A stretch of DNA of 64,000 nucleotides from Rhizobium sp. CFBP 8762. Lineage in GTDB: Bacteria; Pseudomonadota; Alphaproteobacteria; Rhizobiales; Rhizobiaceae. Each line of letters opens with the position of its first letter. Within the stretch, counting starts at the first letter, position 1. A program made the translations under genes and the position numbers. Location of the stretch: positions 1 to 64,000 of the forward strand of contig NZ_JACYUD010000004.1 of assembly GCF_014841565.1 (NCBI RefSeq), given 5' to 3'. Under the pieces are notes generated by a model. It made no database searches. It was not told where the DNA came from and saw only the letters and a program-made list of their open reading frames with translations. Below, in pieces: positions 9,028 through 16,688 of this stretch.

Positions 9028-10689
9028 ATGCATCAATCCATGATCGATATCCACATGCAGGTGATGTGGAACCGCTTGATTTCCGTGGTTGAGGAACAGG
9101 CGCAGACACTGATCCGCACTGCTTTCTCCACCTCCGTGCGTGAAGCGGGGGACCTGTCTGCGGGCGTGTTCGACCTGAAAGGCCGGATGCTGGCGCAGGC
9201 CGTGACCGGCACCCCCGGTCACGTCAACGCCATGGCTGAATCGGTAGCCCATTTCATTGCCGATATCGGACCCGACAATGTATTCGAAGGCGATGTCTAC
9301 GTTACCAACGACCCTTGGAAGGGCACGGGCCACCTCCACGATATCACGGTTGTCACCCCGTCGTTTCATCAGGGTCAGCTTGTCGGCTATTTTGCATCCA
9401 CCGCCCATGTCGTGGATATTGGCGGACGTGGTTTCGGACCGGATGCACGCGAGGTGTATGAAGAGGGGCTCTTCATCCCCATCATGAAATTTGCCGAGCG
9501 CGGCACCTTGAACTCGACACTCCTTCATATCCTGCGCAACAATGTGCGCGAAAGTGACAAGGTTGTCGGTGACTTTCATGCGCTGGCCGCCTGTAACGAG
9601 ACCGGGCATCGTCGCCTGCTCGATATGCTCACGGAATTCAAGCTCGATGATCTTTCGACCATCGGTGAATTCATTCTGAAAAACAGCCGTGAGGCGACGC
9701 TGGAACGCTTGAGAGATCTGCCGCACGGATCGTGGCACTACAGCCTCGACCTTGATGGTTACGATGAGCCGGTCCATCTGGCTGCCGCACTGACAATAGG
9801 GCCCGAGGGTGTGCTCGTCGACTTCGATGGCACATCGGGCATGAGCAAGTTTGGCATCAATGTGCCGCTAGTCTATGCCAAAGCCTATGCATGCTATGGC
9901 ATCAAATGCGTCGTTGCGCCGGATATTCCCAATAATTCTGCCTCTCTTGCTCCCTTCGATGTCGTTGCGCCAGAGGGTTGTATTCTTAATGCCCGGCGTC
10001 CTGCGCCAGTGGCAGTGCGCCATGTGTTGGGCCATTTCGTACCTGATCTGGTGCTCGGTGCGTTGCATCAGGCGTTGCCCGGACAGGTTCCCGCCGAGGG
10101 TGCAAGTGCGCTTTGGAACCTGCATATGAGCGTTCGCCCGGTGTCGGAGCAGACCGGAAACAAGGGTGCGGAAATCCTCATGTTCAATTCTGGTGGCTCC
10201 GGCGCGCGCGCCGCGCTGGACGGGTTGAATGCCACGGCGTTTCCCAGTGGTGTCCACACCATGCCGATCGAGGCCACTGAGAACGTTGGCCCCGTCATCA
10301 TCTGGCGCAAGGAGTTGCGCGAGGGCTCCGGTGGGGCGGGAGCGCAACGCGGTGGCCTCGGCCAGATGATCGAGATTGAAGCAGCAGACGGATACAGCTT
10401 CCGCTTTTCAGCAATGTTCGATCGGCTGAGCCACCCCGCACGCGGGCGTAATGGCGGACTGGACGGCGCATCCGGCAAGGTTGAACTGGATGACGGCACT
10501 GTGCTGAAAGGCAAGGGCTTGCAATTCGTGCCGGTGGGACGCCGTCTCGTGCTGTCGCTTCCCGGTGGTGGAGGCTATGGTGATCCATCATCGCGCCCGG
10601 CCGAGGCGGTCAGTCATGACATCACGCACGGCTATATCACCGAGGAGCAGGCCGTCGTTTACGATGGTAACAGCGGAGCACGGGAATGA
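9028..10689 (+). CDS. hyuB: Hydantoinase/oxoprolinase family protein, subunit B
   Basis: A 553-residue HyuB partner of HyuA. Visible blocks are IRTAFSTSVREAGDLSAGVFD, ILAQAVTGTPGHVNAM-like MLAQAVTGTPGHVNAMAES, VYVTNDPWKGTGHLHDITV (metal-binding region) and the C-terminal LPGGGGYGDPSSRP. The protein is soluble with no signal peptide. AAGGA lies seven bases before the ATG. Its stop overlaps the next start as ATGA, so hyuA-hyuB-aminotransferase form one operon. Confidence 0.92.
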   Translation: MHQSMIDIHMQVMWNRLISVVEEQAQTLIRTAFSTSVREAGDLSAGVFDLKGRMLAQAVTGTPGHVNAMAESVAHFIADIGPDNVFEGDVYVTNDPWKGTGHLHDITVVTPSFHQGQLVGYFASTAHVVDIGGRGFGPDAREVYEEGLFIPIMKFAERGTLNSTLLHILRNNVRESDKVVGDFHALAACNETGHRRLLDMLTEFKLDDLSTIGEFILKNSREATLERLRDLPHGSWHYSLDLDGYDEPVHLAAALTIGPEGVLVDFDGTSGMSKFGINVPLVYAKAYACYGIKCVVAPDIPNNSASLAPFDVVAPEGCILNARRPAPVAVRHVLGHFVPDLVLGALHQALPGQVPAEGASALWNLHMSVRPVSEQTGNKGAEILMFNSGGSGARAALDGLNATAFPSGVHTMPIEATENVGPVIIWRKELREGSGGAGAQRGGLGQMIEIEAADGYSFRFSAMFDRLSHPARGRNGGLDGASGKVELDDGTVLKGKGLQFVPVGRRLVLSLPGGGGYGDPSSRPAEAVSHDITHGYITEEQAVVYDGNSGARE

Positions 10690-11897
10690 GCACGATAGCA
10701 TTCGAGAACATCCGCACATCGGCCATCAAATCATCGCCGTCCATGGCGGTTTCCATGGCGGCAAAGGCGATGCGGGCTAAAGGCGAGCATGTCATAGACC
10801 TTTCACTCGGCGAGCCGGATTTCGACACACCCGACAATGTGGTGAGCGCGGCGGTGGAGGCCATGCGCAAAGGTGTAACCCGCTACACCGCACCCGATGG
10901 CCTGCCGGAGCTGCGTCAGGCGATCATCGCCAAGTTCCAGCGCGAAAATGGTCTGACCTACGCCCTGGACGAAATTTCCATTGGCAACGGCGCCAAGCAG
11001 ATTTTGTTCAACGCGTTTCTCGGAACGCTGGAGGCGGGCGACGAGGTTATCGTGCCTGCGCCTTACTGGGTGTCCTACACCGATATAGTGCTCCTGCATG
11101 GCGGCAAGCCCCGCATCATTGCCTGTGGCGTTGAAGATGCGTTCAAAATGACGCCGGAGCGTCTGGAAGCCGCCATCACTGACCGAACGCGCTGGTTTCT
11201 GTTCAATTCCCCGTCCAACCCGACCGGTGCCATCTATTCGCGCGAAGAACTCAAGGCGCTGGGCGATGTGCTTCTGCGCCATCCGCATGTGGCGATCATG
11301 TCGGATGAAATTTACGAACACATCGTTTGTGGTGATGTGCCGTTTACATCCTTCGCCGCAGCCTGCCCGGATTTGAAGGACCGCACGTTGATCATCAACG
11401 GCGTATCGAAAGCCTATGCCATGACCGGCTGGCGGCTGGGTTATGCCGCAGGCCCACGGGATTTAACCAGGGTGCTGAACAAGCTCCAATCACAGAGCAC
11501 CACGTGCCCCTCGTCCATCACGCAATACGCGGCGGTCGAGGCACTGAACGGACCGCAGGATTTCGTGCGCACCGTGGTTGAAGAATATCGGGCGCGTGGA
11601 ACTCTGGTGGCGGACGGCTTCGGTGCTATCCCGGGACTGAATGTGCGCGCACCCGAAGGTGCATTCTATCTGTTTCCGAAATGCGAAGCCTATATTGGCA
11701 AAACGGCTCCCGATGGCACGACCATTTGCCGTGATACCGACCTTGCCTCCTATCTCTTGAAAGAAGGCAAGGTGGCGACGGTTCCCGGTGCGGCTTTCGG
11801 CGTTGAAGCCTACATTCGGCTGTCCTTTGCCACATCTCGTGAAAACCTCGCCATTGCCATAGACCGCACCGCTGCTGCGCTGGCCAAACTTCGCTGA
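10686..11897 (+). CDS. PLP-dependent aspartate aminotransferase family protein (class I, subgroup I-gamma)
   Basis: A 403-residue aminotransferase. Markers are LSLGEPDFDTPDNV, GVTRYTAPDGLPELR, VPAPYWVSYTD, FNSPSNPTG (carboxylate-side Asn), MSDEIYEHI (Asp and Tyr contacting PLP) and INGVSKAYAMTGWRLGY, which holds the Schiff-base lysine. The fold is the AspC family of alphaproteobacteria, which moves amino groups between aspartate and oxo acids. In this operon it may remove nitrogen from the ring-opened HyuAB product; that is inference. The start overlaps hyuB by four bases. Confidence 0.9.
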   Translation: MSTIAFENIRTSAIKSSPSMAVSMAAKAMRAKGEHVIDLSLGEPDFDTPDNVVSAAVEAMRKGVTRYTAPDGLPELRQAIIAKFQRENGLTYALDEISIGNGAKQILFNAFLGTLEAGDEVIVPAPYWVSYTDIVLLHGGKPRIIACGVEDAFKMTPERLEAAITDRTRWFLFNSPSNPTGAIYSREELKALGDVLLRHPHVAIMSDEIYEHIVCGDVPFTSFAAACPDLKDRTLIINGVSKAYAMTGWRLGYAAGPRDLTRVLNKLQSQSTTCPSSITQYAAVEALNGPQDFVRTVVEEYRARGTLVADGFGAIPGLNVRAPEGAFYLFPKCEAYIGKTAPDGTTICRDTDLASYLLKEGKVATVPGAAFGVEAYIRLSFATSRENLAIAIDRTAAALAKLR

Positions 11898-11913
11898 TTG
11901 AGAGGCACCGATC

Positions 11914-12726
11914 ATGACCGATTACAACCGTACTTTACTGACCGGCGCTGCCGGTGCGCTCGGACATCAGTTACGCCAGTCGGGCACCGGACTGGGCAAA
12001 ATTGTGCGTCTATCTGCACGCAGCGCCTGTACCAATCTGCAGGCCCACGAAGAGGACTTTCCAGCCGAACTCGCCGATTTCGACGCAGTATCGAAAGCTG
12101 TGGAAGGCTGTGATGCCATTGTCCACATGGGTGGGCAGGCCATTGAAGGCCCGTGGCAGACCATTCTGGACGCCAATATTGTCGGCAGTTACAATATTTA
12201 CGAGGCAGCCCGCCAGCACGGCGTCAAGCGCATCGTCTATGCAAGCTCCGTGCATGCCATCGGCTTCTACGAGCGGACGGAAACCATTGACGGCAATGTT
12301 TCGACCCGTCCTGACAGTCTGTACGGCGTGTCCAAGACATTCGTGGAAAATCTGGCACGCTATTACTTCGACAAATTCGGCATCGAAACCGTCTGCCTGC
12401 GCATTGGCTCGTGCTTTCCCGAGCCAACCGACCGTCGCCATCTGATTACGTGGCTCTCCTACCGTGATTGCCGCCAATTGGTGGAAAAATGCCTGTCTGC
12501 CGAGCGCGTCGGCTTTATGGTCGCCTATGGCATGTCCAACAATAGCCGCGCCTTCTGGGACAACCGCACGGCTGCTTCCCTTGGATACAAGCCGCAGGAC
12601 AGCGCCGATGACTACGCGCAGGCCGTCTTTGCAAAGACACGCCAAGGCGATCCGGAGGATTTTGCCGTGCGGTTCCAGGGCGGCAGTTTCACCGCCGCTG
12701 GTCATTTCGAAGATGAAAGCAAGTGA
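11914..12726 (+). CDS. Uronate dehydrogenase-like NAD-dependent epimerase/dehydratase family protein
   Basis: A 270-residue extended-SDR protein with a TGAAGALG nucleotide loop, YASSVHAIG, the catalytic pair in YGVSKTFVEN, and the late blocks YFDKFGIETVCLRIGSC and VRFQGGSF. The order and spelling of these blocks match what I remember of Agrobacterium uronate dehydrogenase (265 residues), which oxidises D-galacturonate or D-glucuronate to aldaro-lactones. Together with a KGSADH nearby this would fit oxidative uronate use, but the rest of that pathway is not in the window, so a related hydroxy compound is possible. Confidence 0.72.
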   Translation: MTDYNRTLLTGAAGALGHQLRQSGTGLGKIVRLSARSACTNLQAHEEDFPAELADFDAVSKAVEGCDAIVHMGGQAIEGPWQTILDANIVGSYNIYEAARQHGVKRIVYASSVHAIGFYERTETIDGNVSTRPDSLYGVSKTFVENLARYYFDKFGIETVCLRIGSCFPEPTDRRHLITWLSYRDCRQLVEKCLSAERVGFMVAYGMSNNSRAFWDNRTAASLGYKPQDSADDYAQAVFAKTRQGDPEDFAVRFQGGSFTAAGHFEDESK

Positions 12727-12735
12727 GGCGTCGTC

Positions 12736-13929
12736 ATGCAGGCATCCAGACAGTCTTATGATGTCGTGATTGTGGGTGGCGCCGTTGTCGGCAGTTCCAC
12801 CGCGTATTTCCTCGCGACAAACCCTGATTTTACAGGGTCTGTTCTCGTCATTGAGAAGGATTGGACCTATCAGCGTTCGGCAACGGCGTTGTCATCCAGC
12901 TCCATCCGCCACCAGTTTTCGAATGCCATCAATGTCAAGGTCTCGCAGTTCGGAACCGAGTTCATTCGCAACTTCCGGCAGAATGTCGCGGTGGATGATG
13001 ATACGCCGGAGATCGGGTTCCACGAGGCTGGCTATCTGTTTCTGGCGGACGATGAGCGTGGTGAACAGGTCCTGCGGCGTAACCACGATACGCAGGTTGC
13101 GTGCGGCGCGGAGGTCTCCCTTCTTGAGCCCGATGATCTCGGCTCGCGGTTTCCCTGGCTCAATCTCGACGGGTTGACGCTTGCCAGCACCGGCGAGCGG
13201 GGCGAAGGCTGGTTCGACAGCGTTGGTTTGTTGCAGGGTTTTCGCAAAAAGGCTCGTTTTAGCGGTGTCGAGTACATCGAAGACGAAGTTGTAGCCATCA
13301 ATCGGGAAGCTGACCGGATTGTGTCAGTCACCACGGCAAGCGGTCAGACGATAGCCTGTGGCGTCATGGTCAACGCGTCGGGCACCAATGGCAAGGTTAT
13401 GGCGCATATGGCAGGCCTCGATATTCCCATGGAGCCGCGCCGACGCTCACTTTTCGTTGTCGATTGCCGCACGCCACTGGACGGCAAGGTTGGGCTGACT
13501 ATTGATCCAACGGGCGTTTTCTTCCGCCCGGAGGGCAAGTTCTATTTGATGGGCACCTATCCCAAGCACGACCCAGAGGTCGATCCGAACGATTTTGACG
13601 TTATGCATGATGAGTTCGACGAGGAGATCTGGCCCGTTCTGGCCAATCGCGTTCCGGCGTTTGAAGCGATCAAGGTCGTCAACTCATGGGCCGGACATTA
13701 CGACTATTGCACACTCGATCATAATGTTGTGCTGGGACCGCATACCGAGGTAACCAATTTCCTCTTCGCCAACGGCTTTTCCGGCCACGGCTTGCAGCAG
13801 TCTCCCGCCATGGGACGGGGCTTGTCAGAGCTGATCACCTATGGCGGGTTCAAAACGCTTGATCTGTCGCCATTCGGCTATGAACGCGTGGCGGCAAACC
13901 GACCATTCCTTGAAGAGGCCGTGATCTAG
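12736..13929 (+). CDS. FAD-dependent amine/amino-acid oxidoreductase (DadA/sarcosine oxidase-beta type)
   Basis: A 397-residue DAO-family flavoprotein. The FAD dinucleotide site is DVVIVGGAVVGSSTAYFLA (residues about 9-27), followed by EKDWTYQRSATALSSSSIRHQFS, where the covalent or close FAD contacts occur in this family. The C-terminal NGFSGHGLQQSPAMGRGLSEL closes the FAD site. The nearest recalled types are FOXRED1-like and sarcosine or dimethylglycine oxidase-like enzymes. Electrons might pass to ETF, whose beta gene is at the window edge. RBS GAGG stands seven bases from the ATG. Substrate unknown. Confidence 0.82.
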   Translation: MQASRQSYDVVIVGGAVVGSSTAYFLATNPDFTGSVLVIEKDWTYQRSATALSSSSIRHQFSNAINVKVSQFGTEFIRNFRQNVAVDDDTPEIGFHEAGYLFLADDERGEQVLRRNHDTQVACGAEVSLLEPDDLGSRFPWLNLDGLTLASTGERGEGWFDSVGLLQGFRKKARFSGVEYIEDEVVAINREADRIVSVTTASGQTIACGVMVNASGTNGKVMAHMAGLDIPMEPRRRSLFVVDCRTPLDGKVGLTIDPTGVFFRPEGKFYLMGTYPKHDPEVDPNDFDVMHDEFDEEIWPVLANRVPAFEAIKVVNSWAGHYDYCTLDHNVVLGPHTEVTNFLFANGFSGHGLQQSPAMGRGLSELITYGGFKTLDLSPFGYERVAANRPFLEEAVI

Positions 13930-14034
13930 AGCACGTCCGGTGAGCGCGTGTTCACCGGGCGTGCTCCAACTCCTTGTTTTGTCGCATGGTCCGGACGTGA
14001 AAACCTCTTCGTTTTCCCCGAGGCATGCTCTAAC
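13929..14034. repeat. Palindromic intergenic repeat element (rhizobial/Brucella style)
   Basis: The left arm starting GAGCACGTCCGGTGA (13929-13943) and the right arm ending GGGCGTGCTC (13952-13966) pair over 15 bases with one G-T. The tail contains TTTTGTCGCATGGTCCGGACG and ends GCATGCTCT at about 14033, a layout I recall from short mobile palindromes scattered between genes of Rhizobiales. The TAG stop of the oxidoreductase falls at its left edge. It may also end transcription. Copies elsewhere in the genome cannot be checked here. Confidence 0.5.
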
Positions 14035-14049
14035 CGAAAGGTCAAACCC

Positions 14050-15735
14050 ATGAAGCATGAAACTGCCAAGCGCAGCGGCGGCCAGGTTCTGGTGGATGCC
14101 TTGCGCATACACGGTGTGGACCGTGCCTTTGGCGTGCCCGGTGAAAGCTATCTTGCTGTCTTGGACGCGCTGCATGACGCCAGCGACGATATTGAATTTG
14201 TTATCTGCCGTCAGGAAGGCGGCGCGGCTTACATGGCGGAAGCCTATGGAAAGCTGACGGGAAAGCCCGGGATTTGCTTTGTAACACGCGGCCCCGGCGC
14301 AACGAATGCGTCCGTGGGCGTGCACACCGCCTTTCAGGATTCAACGCCGATGATCCTGTTCATCGGCCAGGTGGCGCGCGATCAGATGGAGAGAGAAGCC
14401 TTTCAAGAGATCGACTACCGCCGCATGTTCGGCCAGATGGCGAAATGGGTGGTGGAAATCCAGGATGCTGCGCGTATTCCCGAGCTGATTAGTCAAGCCT
14501 TCCATCGTGCAGTGAACGGCCGTCCGGGCCCGGTCGTCGTGGCGCTACCCGAGGACATGCTGACGGATATGGTCAGTGTTGCCGATACCCCGGCCTACAA
14601 GCGCGTGGAAGCCTACGCCGGCACAGCCCAGCTGGAGGCGCTGCAACGCCTCCTGGGCAGCGCACGCAGACCGTTGATCGTCGCCGGCGGCGGCGGCTGG
14701 ACGCAACAGGCGGTTACCGATCTAAGACGGTTTTCGGAAGCATACGACCTGCCGGTTGCGGCATCTTTCCGTTGCCAGGATATGTTCGACAACCATCATC
14801 CCAATTATGCCGGTGATCTGGGGTTGGCGACAGGGCCGAAACTCATTGAACACGTCAAGACGTGCGATCTGTTGATCTGCATCGGCGCGCGCCTGGGCGA
14901 GATGACCACCGGCGCTTACGCGCTGGTTGACATACCGGTTCCCCAGCAAACATTGGTACATATCCACCCCGGCGCGGACGAGTTGGGACGCGTCTACCAC
15001 GCCACCTTGCCGATCAACGCCAGTGTCGTCGGTTTTCTGTCGCAAGCGGCAGAGCTGGCACCCACAACAACGCCGTTATGGCGGGACTGGACGCAAACCG
15101 CTCATGCCGATTATCTGGACAATCTGCGACACCCGCACATTCCCGGTCCCGTGCAGATGGGCGAGATCATGGAATGGCTGCGAAGCCACCTGAAACCGGA
15201 CGCCATCCTGACCACCGGTGCAGGCAATTACTCCGCCTGGGCTCATCGTTTTTACCGCTATCGCACGTATCGAACGCAGCTTGGGCCGACCAATGGTTCC
15301 ATGGGCTATGGTGTTCCAGCGGCGATTGCGGCAAAGATTACCGAGCCGACGCGTACGGTGGTGGCGTTTGCGGGAGACGGTTGTTTTCTGATGAACGGTC
15401 AGGAACTGGCAACAGCCATGCAATATCACGCTCATGTCATTTTTCTGGTGATCAACAATGGCATGTACGGAACCATTCGCATGCATCAGGAGCGCAACTA
15501 TCCCGGTCGCGTATCAGGGACACGCCTGACGAATCCCGACTTTGCGGACCTGGCCCGCTCCTTCGGACTGCACGGCGAAACGGTGCAAAAGACGGAGGAG
15601 TTCTACAGCGCCTTTGAGCGCTGCGAGGCCGCAGGCAAGCCGTCGCTGATCGAAATTCGCATCGACCCCGAAGCGCTCACACCAAAAATGAGCCTGTCGC
15701 AAATCCGTCAGCATGCTGTAGCAGTGGGAAAATAA
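14050..15735 (+). CDS. Thiamine diphosphate-dependent enzyme, acetolactate synthase-like
   Basis: A 561-residue ThDP enzyme with the three usual domains: an N-terminal Pyr domain with the activating Glu in CRQEGGAAYMAEAYGK, a central FAD/nucleotide-type domain (AGGGGWTQQA; VHIHPGADELG) and a C-terminal PP domain with GDGCFLMNGQELATA and the INNGMYGTIR metal site. I chose the ATG at 14050; the longer open frame to 13948 reads into the palindromic element. It is not the biosynthetic IlvB by context. It may decarboxylate or ligate an oxo acid made by the upstream aminotransferase or oxidase. Confidence 0.85.
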   Translation: MKHETAKRSGGQVLVDALRIHGVDRAFGVPGESYLAVLDALHDASDDIEFVICRQEGGAAYMAEAYGKLTGKPGICFVTRGPGATNASVGVHTAFQDSTPMILFIGQVARDQMEREAFQEIDYRRMFGQMAKWVVEIQDAARIPELISQAFHRAVNGRPGPVVVALPEDMLTDMVSVADTPAYKRVEAYAGTAQLEALQRLLGSARRPLIVAGGGGWTQQAVTDLRRFSEAYDLPVAASFRCQDMFDNHHPNYAGDLGLATGPKLIEHVKTCDLLICIGARLGEMTTGAYALVDIPVPQQTLVHIHPGADELGRVYHATLPINASVVGFLSQAAELAPTTTPLWRDWTQTAHADYLDNLRHPHIPGPVQMGEIMEWLRSHLKPDAILTTGAGNYSAWAHRFYRYRTYRTQLGPTNGSMGYGVPAAIAAKITEPTRTVVAFAGDGCFLMNGQELATAMQYHAHVIFLVINNGMYGTIRMHQERNYPGRVSGTRLTNPDFADLARSFGLHGETVQKTEEFYSAFERCEAAGKPSLIEIRIDPEALTPKMSLSQIRQHAVAVGK

Positions 15736-15773
15736 GGCGACAGTTCCGGCCAGAGCGCAGGAACGTTCAAGCT

Positions 15774-15802
15774 TCGACCGGATCAAGACCGGTCGACGTT
15801 TT
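15774..15802 (+). terminator. Probable terminator after the ThDP enzyme gene
   Basis: Perfect arms TCGACCGG (15774-15781) and CCGGTCGA (15789-15796) enclose a 7-base loop and are followed by CGTTTTC. It lies between convergent genes (ThDP enzyme and gntR). The T-run is short, so strength is uncertain. Confidence 0.45.
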
Positions 15803-15823
15803 CGGCTCCTATGATCCGCTTCA

Positions 15824-15892
15824 GAGCATAGTCCGACCGGAGTGAAACGAAGAGCGATAAGATTATGCTTTCGGAATAAAGTTTAGAGCGCT
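15824..15892. repeat. Second, diverged palindromic intergenic element
   Basis: The stretch starts AGAGCATAGTCCGACCGGAG, passes GCGATAAGATTATGCTTTCGG and ends TTTAGAGCGC. Its AGCATA/TATGCT ends and general lay-out resemble the AGAGCATGATCC...ATCATGCT elements I recall from Rhizobiales genomes. It sits at the 3' end of the ThDP gene, so that gene is bracketed by two different elements. Confidence 0.35.
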
Positions 15893-15898
15893 TGTATC

Positions 15899-16630
15899 TT
15901 ACGAGAGAATTTCGCTGCTCATCGGTTCGTCCAGTAAAGCGCGATAGCGGTTGAGACTTTCTTCCAGATGAGCAGCCATGGCATTGCGCGCGCTTTTTGC
16001 GTCGCTCTGGGTTATCGCAGTCAGGATTGTTGCATGTTCCTTACTGATTTTCTTCAGGTAACTGCTGTAGGCTCGCGCTGACTGGCGATGCTTGAGAACC
16101 AGCTCAAAATTGATGCTGTCCATCACCGCTTCCAGAAAGTTTGGGAAATGCGGGTTGCGTGTAGCCCGTGCAATGGCCAGATGAAACTCGAAATCAGCGC
16201 GGGCCTCAACTTCGGCATCATCAGTGTCAAGCGCTTCCAGCGCATCATAGGCACGCGCAATGTCGGCCAATGCTTCCGGCGTTCGCCGTGTTGCCGCAAG
16301 GGCAACCGATTGCATCTCGACTCCCAGACGTAGCTCCAGAATTTGGAGAGCCGAGCGGATATCGTCGATGCGGCTGATTTCAAAGTTCAGCGCTTTCGTA
16401 TCTTTCTCTGTCACGTAGACGCCGGCACCCTGTCGGGTCGTGACCCGACCGGCAACCTTGAGAGATGTCAAAGCTTCACGAATGACGGTGCGAGACACTC
16501 CGAATTCCTCGCATAGAACCGCACTGGATGGAATTTTTTCTCCGGGCGAATACAATCCGGTATCCATGCGTTCGCAAAGCTTGCCAACGACGATTTCAGC
16601 AAGATTGCCGCGTTGTGTAATGATCGACAC
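15899..16630 (-). CDS. GntR family (FCD subfamily) transcriptional regulator
   Basis: A 243-residue FadR/FCD regulator. The winged HTH is about residues 10-70 (LYSPGEKIPSSAVLCEEFGVSRTVIREAL, then GRVTTRQGAGVYV). The FCD ligand domain follows with RLGVEMQSVALAA, FHLAIARATRN (metal-binding His) and KEHATILTAI. I prefer the GTG at 16630, which has GGAG eight bases upstream; another GTG at 16672 would add 14 residues and run into the operator-like repeat. Such regulators usually repress nearby organic-acid catabolism. It lies downstream of ydiJ on the same strand. Confidence 0.88.
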   Translation of the reverse strand: MSIITQRGNLAEIVVGKLCERMDTGLYSPGEKIPSSAVLCEEFGVSRTVIREALTSLKVAGRVTTRQGAGVYVTEKDTKALNFEISRIDDIRSALQILELRLGVEMQSVALAATRRTPEALADIARAYDALEALDTDDAEVEARADFEFHLAIARATRNPHFPNFLEAVMDSINFELVLKHRQSARAYSSYLKKISKEHATILTAITQSDAKSARNAMAAHLEESLNRYRALLDEPMSSEILS

Positions 16631-16663
16631 GAAATCGGCTCCAGTTATCCTGATCAACCCGGT

Positions 16664-16688
16664 AATTAGCACATATCACATATCATTC
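16664..16688. promoter_or_regulatory. Candidate operator upstream of gntR
   Basis: CACATATCACATAT carries two CACATAT direct half-sites. On the minus strand ATATGTGATAT is symmetric (ATAT-N3-ATAT). The half-site resembles CACTTAT found before hyuA and between ydiJ and the SDR genes, so self-regulation is plausible. The repeat overlaps the 3' end of ydiJ. Confidence 0.35.

Noticed and set aside
13948-14049. Longer N-terminus for the ThDP enzyme
   Set aside because: Would translate the palindromic repeat; family N-terminus begins at 14050.
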